64,000 nt of DNA from positions 105,737,513 to 105,801,512 of the forward strand of contig OX457057.1 of the NCBI GenBank assembly GCA_949752795.1, given 5' to 3'. Positions 25,092 through 33,968 of the stretch are shown here, piece after piece. This DNA is from Hyperoodon ampullatus (taxonomy: Eukaryota > Chordata > Mammalia > Artiodactyla > Ziphiidae). A program made the position numbers and the translations under genes. Within the stretch, counting starts at the first letter, position 1; every line of letters begins with the position of its first letter. The notes below the pieces were generated by a model. That model saw nothing but the letters and a program-made list of their open reading frames with translations, was not told the DNA's origin and did no database searches.

Positions 25092-25439
25092 AAAGTAATA
25101 ATGCAGGCTTCCCTGGTGGCACAGTGGTTGAGAATCTGCCTGCCAATGCAGGGGACGCAGGTTCAAGCCCTGGACTGGGAAGATCCCACATGCCGCGGAG
25201 CAACTAGGCCCATGAGCCACAGCTACTGAGCCTGCGGGTCTGGAGCCTGTGCTCCGCAACAAGAGAGGCCACGATAGTGAGAGGCCCATGCACCGCGATG
25301 AAGAGTGGCCCCCGCTCGCCGCAACTGGAGAAAGCCTTCGCACAGAAACGAGACCCAAACACAGCCAAACATGAAAGACAGACAGAAAGAAAGAAAGAAA
25401 GAAAGAACTGAGTTAAAAATTAAAAAAGAAAGTAATAAT
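25092..25439 (+). mobile_element. CHR-type SINE, long form, with (GAAA)n tail
   Basis: The body starts at about 25103 with 'caggcttccctggtggcaca'. It includes a B box (ggttcaagccctgg) and continues past the point where the short elements end, through 'gagtggcccccgctcgccgc', to 'acccaaacacagcc'. The tail is a GAAA-rich run at 25376-25406. An 11-bp duplication, aaagtaataat, lies at 25092-25102 and 25429-25439. Confidence 0.93.
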
Positions 25440-25693
25440 CCTTTACTGTAACAGGTGTTCCCACTGTGCTTATCACAACACCAGACAGCTATCTGCAGAG
25501 AATCCAAAAAATCCAAGGGCCTAGAGATGTAGGGTTTCTCTTACTGAGGGAATAAAGAAACAAGACCAAAGCGCTTCTGCAGACTATAGCTAATAAGTGG
25601 TACAAATACCCAGAAGCCCACCCAGAAGCCTGAGAAATGTGGGTAGACTTCCCAGGGTTACAACTACTTAAGGCAAAGTTAGTAGTAAGACAA

Positions 25694-25908
25694 GCACCTC
25701 CTCTATTCAAGGAGAAAGAGGGAACAGGAAACACAGTGTGCCTGGCCTGGCCTCTGTGACTGGAAGAGAGTGAGGGAGGCAGAGTGGTGAGAAATGAGGC
25801 CAGAGAGATGCAGGGCCAGATGACAGGGGCCTTGGAGGTAACTGTAAGGACTTTTACTCTGAGTGAGATTGGAAACCACTGGAGGATTTTGAGCTAAGGA
25901 GAAATACC
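25694..25908 (-). repeat. Inverted duplication, right copy (L2-derived)
   Basis: This is the reverse complement of 23589-23800. On the plus strand it reads 'tctgagtgagattggaaacc' and 'actggaggattttgagctaa', which is antisense L2. L2-like sequence does not continue beyond 25908; instead a 21-bp palindrome begins there. I infer that this is the daughter copy. Two independently inserted L2 copies would not be expected to stay this alike. Confidence 0.93.
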
Positions 25909-25977
25909 AGCTGAGCATCTAGCTACACCCCCACCTGGGTGTTTTCATTCTATGGATGTAGCTAGATGCTCAGCTGG
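25907..25977. repeat. Perfect 21-bp palindromic arms (hairpin)
   Basis: The arm at 25907-25927 (starting ccagctgagcatctagct) is the exact reverse complement of 25957-25977, with 29 bp between them. The left arm starts at the edge of the inverted L2 duplicate, so the two structures probably arose in one event. Confidence 0.97.
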
Positions 25978-26264
25978 TCCCAACTGGCACAGGTGTCCCC
26001 AACTGGGGACTTGAGTACCACATAAGCCAGGAGCTGAGGAGAAAGAGGCACCGTAGCTTGACTACCTCTGCTGAGAAATGCCATCAGCTTTAAACACCTC
26101 TTTGGCATAGGGAAGTCTCCAGATACCTTGGGCTCGTCACTAACTGGCTTCCCACCGTGAGTCTGGCATTGTGATAGGAAGTTAAAGAAATACAAATGTG
26201 GGTGATACACAGACTTCAAGGTAAGCAAAATAAGCCTGATACATAAATAGCCCTAATATAAGGC

Positions 26265-26660
26265 AAAAGTGTTAAGTGCCAAAAAAGCATAAGTAAACTG
26301 CCACAGGAGTTGAGAAGAGGGAAGTGTACCTTTTAGCTGAGAGATCAGAGAAAATTTCAAAGAGTTTTAACTGCATCCTGAAGTGGGAAAAATTTGGACC
26401 ATATAGGCAGAACCGTAAAAGCAAAGCTATGGAAGTGTTTAAGTGCAGGGTATGTTTGGAGAACAGTAATTAGGTCAGTCAGGCTGGGTGGAAGTTGGGT
26501 GAAGATAAAAGATGATAGGGGATGAGGCTGAAAGTGGGATTGGTAATGGGATTGTGCTTTATGGGAATTAAGCCCATAATGATGGTTAGACACTAGAGAT
26601 GGAAATTGTAACAAGGGAACTGCCATAATAGTCTAAGCAAGAGATAACACTAGGAAAACA
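26265..26660 (-). mobile_element. L2 fragment, antisense
   Basis: 'gtatgtttggagaacagtaa', 'ggctgggtggaagttgggtg', 'ggggatgaggctgaaagtgg' and 'gccataatagtctaagcaag' follow antisense L2 ORF2. Confidence 0.6.
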
Positions 26661-27059
26661 TGCTACTGATATTTCAGAGAAATGTGAACAAAGTGTGAAC
26701 AAAGGTATTGTCAAAAGACAGATGTTGTCAGTCTCTGCCTTATGCTACCTCCTCCGCATCTCTTCCACCCCCATGTACACTTTCACACAAACTTGCAAAT
26801 AATTCCCATTGCTTGTAATCACCAATGAAGCTAGTTGCTCGCAAGCTGCCAAACTTTCTTTCTTGGAAGGGATGGATTTTCCCAAAGTAAACTGGAAAAT
26901 CAAGGCATTTATGCAGGGAATATGTTGGGGGAAAATCTAAAGAATTCAGATAAATTTTTATTACTTTTAAATTTAATAAATCACTTAATTACTTCAACTC
27001 TTTCTTTTTTCACAGATAGAAGCTGAGAACTGTGAAGCAGGCCCTCCACTATCCCTGAT
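26661..27059. other. Single-copy DNA, no gene seen
   Basis: No recognisable gene or repeat is seen. Confidence 0.4.
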
Positions 27060-27339
27060 CCAAACGCAATAGCAGGGCTTCCCTGGTGGCGCAGTGGTTG
27101 AGAGTCCGCCTGCCGATGCAGGGGACACGTGTTCGTGCCCCGGTCTGGGAAGACCCCACATACCGCGGAGTGGCTGGGTCTGTGAGCCATGGCCGCTGAG
27201 CCTGTGCATCCGGAGCCTGTGCTCCGCAACGGGAGAGGCCACAACAGTGAGAGGCTCACATACCGCAAAAAAAAAAAAAACCCCAACAAAACAAACAACA
27301 AAAAACAAACAAACAAACAAAAAACCAAATGCAATAGCA
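27060..27339 (+). mobile_element. CHR-type SINE, short form, complex A-rich tail
   Basis: The body runs from 27075 to about 27266. The tail is an A-run followed by interrupted CAAA units to 27324. The flanking duplication is 15 bp with one mismatch (27060-27074 and 27325-27339, both ending gcaatagca). It is of the same short subfamily as the copies at 3501, 17430 and 48809. Confidence 0.95.
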
Positions 27340-27639
27340 GTGCTGAGATGAATGTGGCCTTGAGCTCCTATAAAAGGTTTACTACCACTGTACTTGGGAA
27401 GGGACTGATCCTTTTCTTTCCAAGAGTTAATAGCCAGGTTGATTCTGGATTCTTCTCTCGATTGCATCACTGTTCTGCAGGACCAGGGAATCTTAGGTGT
27501 AACTGAAGCTTTAGATCCTCAGAAAGGCAGTTTCAACCTCTGAGTGGTGTCCTAAAGCAACCCTGATTTTTTCACGACTAAGAGTGATCCATATTTCTAA
27601 ACTTTAGCTGGCCCTTCCCACAGCCTCATTTCTTGCCAT
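27340..27639. other. Single-copy DNA, no gene seen
   Basis: No recognisable gene or repeat is seen. Confidence 0.4.
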
Positions 27640-27972
27640 GCCTCCACCCTGCCCCCAATCCTTCAGAACAACTTGAAGTTCCCCAAGCATCTGCTGTTTC
27701 CCATGTCTATTCATTTACATACATTTTCTCCCATGCGAAGAAGGCCCTTTCCTGTCCTACCCAGCATGCTGGGTCCTCCTTGACATTCAAGTTCAGCTCA
27801 CCTTTTCCTTCCTTGAGAAGTTTTCTCTCACCTCTTATCTCAGTTAGATGCCTGTCCATGTAATCCTATGTCACCCAGGTTTACCTCTATCATAGCACTT
27901 TGTTCATTCATTTCTTAAATTAATATTACTGAATGACTACCAGATACCAGGTACTATGCTAGGTCTTACAAA

Positions 27973-28014
<42 letters not shown>

Positions 28015-28175
28015 AGGAGACCTATTAAAAAATGGTGATGAGACCCAGTGAACTATACTCTAACTGTTGGCTTTCTTTCCTGATTTTCCTGCTCTGCTGT
28101 GAGTTTCTTGAGGGCAAGAAAATAGCTCTGTGTCTCTTACTTATCAAGTGCTTAATAAATATTGAAAGAACAAAT
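27640..28175 (+). mobile_element. L2 3' region with an internal interruption
   Basis: 'cattcaagttcagctcacct', 'tccttgagaagttttctctc' and 'catagcactttgttcattca' are the L2 3' region. 'gagtttcttgagggcaagaa' and 'gtgcttaataaatattgaaa' close it near 28170. A second antisense tail-like piece ('gactaccagataccaggtac') and an AT array interrupt it at about 27905-28012. Confidence 0.65.
27976..28012. repeat. (AT)n microsatellite
   Basis: About 18 uninterrupted AT dinucleotides. Confidence 0.98.
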
Positions 28176-28499
28176 GGAAGTTGGCTACTAGTAAGGAAGA
28201 CTCAGCAACTGTAGATGTCAGTTCTTAGAATTACAGTGAGGTGAGCAGTTGTTTGACTCCAAGTTATCATCAGATTGGAGTCACTGGGGCTTCGAAGGGG
28301 CCTTAAAGGGAATGTGACTATGCATACTGGTTTGCCTGGGACAGTCCCAGGTGACACCTGTTCTTTAGCATCTGTCTGTGTTAGCATTTATTCTAGATTT
28401 TTCTTTATTTCAATGACGTTATTATTTTATTAAAGTAAGTTGGGATGGATTTGGTAGACCTGGATTCTTTATTCTCAGATTCTGCCCCAGGGAAAGGGG
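28176..28499. other. Single-copy DNA, no gene seen
   Basis: No recognisable gene or repeat is seen. Confidence 0.35.
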
Positions 28500-29075
28500 C
28501 TGAAGATGGAGTTAAATCACCCATGGCCAATGATTTGATCAATCATGCCTATGCAATAGAGTCTCCATAAAGCCCCACAAAGACAGTGTTCTGAGATCCT
28601 CCAGGTTGGTGACCACATGGAGATCTGGGGACTGAGGTAGTGCTCTAGGAGAGGGCATGGAAGCCCGGTGCCCTTTCCCTACACCTTGCTCTGTGCATCT
28701 CTTCCATCTGGCTGTTCCTGAGTTATATTCTTTTATAATAAACTGATAATCTAGTAAATACAATGTTTCTCTGAGTTCTGTGAGCCACTTTAGCACATTA
28801 CTCGAACCCCAGGAGGGGGTCGTTGGAACCTCCAAACTAGAGCAGGTAGGACAGAAGCACAGGTCATAACCTGGATTATGACTGGCACCTGAAGTGGGGG
28901 GCAAGCAGTGGTCTCGTAGGACTGAGCCCTTAACCTGTGGGATCTTACACTACCTCCAGGTAGACAGTGTTAAATGTGAGATGAATTGCAGGACACCCAG
29001 CTGGTATTGGAAAATTGTTTGGGACACCCAGCTGGTATCGGAAAATTGTTTGGTGTGGGGAAAAACCTTTACATA
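28500..29075 (+). mobile_element. LTR-like ancient repeat, family not named
   Basis: The order 'gagtctccataaagcccc', 'ttccatctggctgttcctga', a poly(A)-signal-like 'tataataaact', 'gagttctgtgagccacttta', 'ggagggggtcgttggaacct' and 'ggcacctgaagtggggggca' is one I recognise as a dispersed mammalian repeat with LTR-like features. I cannot name the family with confidence. An internal 31-bp tandem duplication lies near its 3' end. Confidence 0.6.
28991..29052. repeat. 31-bp tandem duplication
   Basis: Two adjacent 31-bp units (28991-29021 and 29022-29052) start 'ggacacccagctggtat' and differ at one base (t/c). The single difference suggests a recent duplication inside the old LTR-like repeat. Confidence 0.97.
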
Positions 29076-29164
29076 TTGGAATTGTAGATGCCAATGTCAA
29101 AAATAAGAAAAGTAATAAATATAATACCTTTTAGATAAACAATAAATGTAATGATACATTTTAA

Positions 29165-29445
29165 CACTTTCTACTAATATCCTACTTTACTATAGACAAT
29201 TGAGATCTTCCTGGTTTTGAGATCCTATTCCATCACAAGTAAGAGTGTAACCTTAGGTAAATTAACTCCTTTGTCAGTATGTCTCTTCACCTGTGACACA
29301 TGCATGATAATAGGCATCTAGCTCATAGCATCTAGCTCATATGAGGCTGTAATGAGTTAAGCATTTAGAAGAGTCCCTAACACCTACTAAGCAATAAAGT
29401 CTGTATTTATTGTTCTTGTTGCTATTGTTATTATAATAATTATTT
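29165..29445 (+). mobile_element. MIR SINE
   Basis: 'taaccttaggtaaattaact', 'gtctcttcacctgtgacaca' and 'gaggctgtaatgagttaagc' follow the MIR order. A 14-bp tandem duplication of gcatctagctcata lies inside it at 29314-29341. Confidence 0.6.
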
Positions 29446-29619
29446 TTTAGCATATATTTACTGAAATATCTGTGCCAAGTCCTGCAGATACCTGGATGAT
29501 GAGTAAGAAACTAGGAATAAAAGGAAAGCCTATCAAGAAATATCCTCTGGCTGTGTGGGAGGACCAGCCACATCTTCACTTTTCACACTCTGCATAAGCC
29601 TGGCCTGAGCAGTGTAGGT
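29446..29619. other. Single-copy DNA
   Basis: A short spacer between two MIR copies. Nothing is recognised in it. Confidence 0.4.
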
Positions 29620-29800
29620 GGAAAAGCTCTGGGCCCTGAGAATACCACAGAACTAGGTACTGTTCCTGACTCAGCCACCAGCTAACCTCAATTTGCTCAT
29701 CCAATAAACTGCAATTAACAGTGCCTACTTTGCAAGATGGTTCGAAAGGGATTATATCAGACCATAGTTGTAAAGAGGCCAACACAGTGCCTAGAAAATC
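29620..29800 (+). mobile_element. MIR SINE
   Basis: 'ctgactcagccaccagctaa', 'cctcaatttgctcatccaat' and 'gaaagggattatatcagacc' match a diverged MIR, ending 'aacacagtgcctag'. Confidence 0.6.
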
Positions 29801-30384
29801 TAGATGCAAAGACCTTTAAAACATGTTTGAATCCATGAAGTCCACCTGTCTTCCACCTGGACAAAACTAACTTGGTCATTTCTGACGTGGGCAGGCTCTT
29901 TGGCAGGAATAGCTGAGCGAACAGTAAAGCCAAAGGTATAGCTCTTGATGAGCTCATGGTAGAGGCCATTCCAGGCAGGTTTCTCCAGTCACAGCACCAT
30001 GGGTTAAAGGAAGGAAAATATTGATGTTTTATTGAATTACTCCTATAGGTCAGATCATGTATCACTGCTGTGATCTAAACAATGAGCCGGTGCAAGAGGA
30101 ATGCACAGCTGAGACTGATGAGATAAGCCTTCCCCAGCCCTGACTCCTCCAAGAGTCAGTAAATTGCTTCCTTTATTTAATTACAAATTAATTGAAAACA
30201 CTCCCATGCTGATAAAACAATACTAGTCCCCGATTTGTTGATAATAGCCTAATCCTCCTGTAACAGTCCCATAGACACCATCGCATGATTATGTCATCAA
30301 TTTTACACTTGCGGGGTCTGGATAAACATGGCTGCCTGAGGTTCAGGAAAAGAAGAAACAGGCAGAGAAGCGCACTTTAGGGAG
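29801..30384. other. Single-copy DNA, no gene seen
   Basis: No gene or named repeat is seen. The 102-codon minus frame at 29757-30065 has no family likeness. Confidence 0.4.
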
Positions 30385-30575
30385 ACCAAGTTAGAGGTAA
30401 GTTTGGTGTCAGATAAGTCTGGGTCGATTCCCAGTTCTGCCAGTCACCAGCTAGGAGGCATTGTGAAGCCCTTGGAGCCCTTGAAGATGAATAAATATAT
30501 AAAATGTCTAACACTTGGCTTGTCACATAGTGCGGGACTCATTAATGTTAGCTGCATTCTTTTTTCTTCTCTCCT
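30385..30575 (+). mobile_element. MIR SINE
   Basis: 'gggtcgattcccagttctgc', 'cagtcaccagctaggagg' and the later 'acttggcttgtcacatagtg' match MIR with the central part diverged. Confidence 0.6.
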
Positions 30576-31270
30576 CCTCTATGCAGTTAGGGAAATTCCT
30601 GCTTTTCTTATCAGTTCAGAAGGCTATCTTAGTCCCAGGAGGTCAGAAACTATAATGATACCCTCTACAGCACCCACAGCCCCTTATCAATCTGGTCTTC
30701 TGTACTCACCAGGGCAATTTGCACCCCATGATCACCCCTTCCTGCTTACTATAACACTTGCTGTTGCTTGATCACCAGATTGTCTCATCTTTCCAGAGTG
30801 AGCAAGGTATCCTGTTATGTGAAGTGGGCACCAACATTGCTGGCTAGCAAAGCACATGTGTTGGGGACACTACTCACTCCTGGGTAAGGCAACTAGAGAA
30901 ATGTTACTGCAGTTAAGGACAGGCACACATAATAGAGAGTAAAGCAGCGTTCCAAAGCATAGGACCCATTTTAAAAGAGCAAGTAAGAATTAGTTAGTTA
31001 AAGCTCAAAGGATTTTGGAGGCCAGGCCATTTACTAGCACAAGATATATGGTCCCTATTACAAGAATCATCTCTCCATTATGGCTGTCAGAAAAAGATTC
31101 TACCAGGAGGAGTAATTAATGTTCACGCTTTTGTATAAAGCAGAAATCAAGACTCTGTGTCTTTATTTCAGTGGATGAAACTTTGAGAATATGGCAGAAG
31201 AAAATCAGACACTGGCTTTGCCTGTATTGAGAGGATGAACTGGTCTCTCATAGTTTTCATCTTCAAGATG
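30576..31270. other. Single-copy DNA, no gene seen
   Basis: No recognisable gene or repeat is seen. Confidence 0.4.
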
Positions 31271-31633
31271 AAAAAAGAAAAAAGGGGGCTTCCCTGGTGG
31301 CACAGTGGTTAAGAATCCGCTTGCCAATGAAGAGGACACGGGTTCGAGCCCTGGTCCGGGAAGATCCCACATGCTGCAGAGCAACTAAGCCTGTGCGCCA
31401 CAACTACTGAGCCTGCACTCTAGACCCTGTGCTCCACAATTACTGAAGCCCATGCACCTAGAGCCCATGCTCTGCAACAAGAGAAGCCACTGCAATGAGA
31501 AGCCCACGCACCACAACGAAGAGCAGCCCCCACTCGCCACAACTAGAGAAAGCCCGCACACAGCAATGAAGACCCAACGCAGCCAAAAAATAATAAATAA
31601 ATAAATTTATAAAAAAAGAAAAAAGAAAAAAGG
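31271..31633 (+). mobile_element. CHR-type SINE, long form
   Basis: The body runs from 31286 to about 31618 and keeps the 3' part lost from the short elements ('gaagagcagcccccactcgc', 'aagcccgcacacagcaatga', 'acccaacgcagcc') plus an (AAAT)-rich tail. The B box ggttcgagcc is perfect. A 15-bp duplication, aaaaaagaaaaaagg, lies at 31271-31285 and 31619-31633. Confidence 0.95.
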
Positions 31634-32404
31634 ACATGGTCATGTCCATAAAGCAGAGAGGTACACTTCTATGAGACTGGCTCAGGAACACTAAGGATTC
31701 ATAGTTTCAGAGTTCTCAGACCACTTTCTACTTTCTTACTGAACCCCACACACCCAGTCCCTGGAAGAAGGCCAAGAGAGGAAGGAAGTTCTTTCTCAAG
31801 ACAGAATCACAATCCTTATTATGTGTTCATGTCATTTTTGCAGGAGTCATTTTTGAGCCAGTCTAATTGCAAAATGAATTGGTGTGGGAAGATGGACAAT
31901 ATTTAAGTAAACCCTCAGTCAAAAAAAAAAAAAAAAAGCCTACCTTAAAGCAGGAGTTTAGGGACTTATGGAAAGTCTTCACACGGGATCAAAAAGAATG
32001 ACTTGCTCCCGTCTCCTCTGCAGCACATGGCTTACACCCTCTCACTGTGCTTTTCTCCTGGCATGCCTGACACTCCTCTAGGCATGAGAACTCTGAGGGT
32101 AGGTTATGGGTCTCGTTCATGGTTGAATTTCCTTCACCCAGTGAATGTCTGATGCACAGTACAATATCAGTAACTATTTGCTTTGTGAAACAACTAGAGG
32201 GAGAAAAAAAGAAAAGCAGAGGAAAAGAGACAAAAGAATGAAAAATTCTTTCAATCATAGAGCTATTTTTGCTTCAAAGCTAATCAGAAAGTAAAAGCTG
32301 ATTTTGCATGTATTATAAGAAAAGACATAATGTTTTTGGATCTGAAAGTTGATAAGTCAGTATCACCTAATATAACTATTGAAGCTACACACAGACATCT
32401 CTGG
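31634..32404. other. Single-copy DNA with an A-run
   Basis: An 18-base A-run near 31920-31937 has no recognisable retrotransposed body upstream. No gene is seen. Confidence 0.4.
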
Positions 32405-32459
32405 AGTCAGAGCCACAACAACTTGCAGTCAGAGCCACAACAACTTGCACAACAACTTG
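32405..32459. repeat. 22-bp tandem duplication plus partial third unit
   Basis: Two exact units starting 'agtcagagccacaacaac' lie at 32405-32426 and 32427-32448. They are followed by a partial unit, 'acaacaacttg'. Confidence 0.96.
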
Positions 32460-32759
32460 TAGTGCAAACAATGGTTTTACCAGGTGAAGATAAAGTAAAC
32501 TTCTCAAATTCAAAGCATGTTTAGGCCAAGCCTATCACCCTGACCAAGGGACTAATTTGCTGTATTGAATAAGATCATCTGATTGGCAAAGCCAAGATAA
32601 AATACTGATGGCAGATGTCAGTAATCCAGTTGTCTGCTAGATCTCATCCTGCTAAAACTAGAGAAGACCTCAGATAAATTTTTGATTAGGATGTCTTGCT
32701 GATAACTTCACTTTTTTTTTACTGTATAGGAGTCAATGAAGGGACTTAGTCCAAAGTTT

Positions 32760-33270
32760 CATTCTGATCAACCAACAATAATGGATTTATATCGATTAGA
32801 ATGTGTTCAACCACAAGTACATTAATATCTGTATATTATTAAGGAAATACATTAGCTCACATAAATGGAAGAGCAAATACAGTGCAGATTTCTCAGTTGG
32901 TTTGTCCAGTGGCTCAATGTGGCCATGAAGAATTCTGAGCATTCTCTTCTGCTGAACTACTGGCCATGTCAGTTTCACCTTAAGTCTAGTTTCTTTCATG
33001 GCAGTGGAATGGCTGCTGGTAGCAACTGAGTCTACTTTCCTTTTCACATCTAGTGGAAGAGAAAGTCCTCATTGGCTTTCTTTTAAGACAGAAGAAAAAT
33101 ATTTCCCCAAACTTTCAGCAAATCCCGCCTCACATCTCACTGGCTAGAATTAGGTAATATATTCATTTCTGAATCAATTACTGGCAAGGGCTTGGGATTT
33201 CTCTAAGACCCATCAGACCCATCCTTGAAACTAAAAGGGGAGACTGCTTCCCCTAAGTCTTATTAGCAGC
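32760..33270. mobile_element. Possible ancient interspersed repeat, unnamed
   Basis: Phrases such as 'gaaatacattagctcacata', 'ccagtggctcaatgtggcca' and 'ggcagtggaatggctgctgg' resemble an old dispersed mammalian repeat, but I cannot name the family or place its ends. Confidence 0.3.
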
Positions 33271-33334
33271 ATGAGAGAGGGAGAAAGACTTCAACCTAGA
33301 CCATATATATATATATTTATATATTATATACCTT

Positions 33335-33968
33335 GAGAAAACCATAATTCAAAAAGAGTCATGTACCACAATGTTCACTGCAGCTCTATTTACAATAGCC
33401 AGGACGTGGAAGCAACCTAAGTGTCCATCAACAGATGAAAGGATAAAGAAGATGTGGCACATATATACAATGGAATATTACTCGCCATAAAAAGAAACCA
33501 AATTGAGTTATTTGTAGTGAGGTGGATGGACCTAGAGTCTGTCATACAGAGTGAAGTAAGTCAGAAAGAGAAAAACAAACACTGTATGCTAACACATATA
33601 TATGGAATCTAAAAAAAAAAAAAAAAAAGGTTCTGAAGAACCTAGGGGCAGAACAGGAATAAAGACAGATGTAGAGAATGGACTTGAGGACACGGGGAGG
33701 GGGAAGGGTAAGCTGGGAAGAAGTGAGAGAGTGGCATGGACATATATACACTACCAAATGTAAAATAGATAGCTAGTGGGAAGCAGCCGCATAGCACAGG
33801 GAGATCAGCTGGGTGCTTTGTGACCACCTAGAGGGGTGGGATAGGGAGGGTGGGAGGGAGACACAAGAGGGAGGAGATATGGGGATATATGTATATGTAT
33901 AGCTGATTCACTTGTTCTAAAGCAGAAACTAACACACTACTGTGAAGCAATTATATTCCAATAAAGAT
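33335..33968 (+). mobile_element. Young L1, 5'-truncated in late ORF2
   Basis: It starts in late ORF2 ('aaaccataattcaaaaagag'), passes 'tttacaatagccaggacgtg' and 'atggaatattactcgccata', and continues into the same 3' UTR as the copy at 15141, ending 'ttccaataaagatg'. An A-run at 33610-33628 has expanded in the middle. The element is 5'-truncated and cannot move by itself. Confidence 0.92.

Noticed and set aside
31920..31937. A-run as the tail of a processed pseudogene
   Set aside because: No recognisable transcript-like body or flanking duplication is seen upstream. The same holds for the A-run at 20697.
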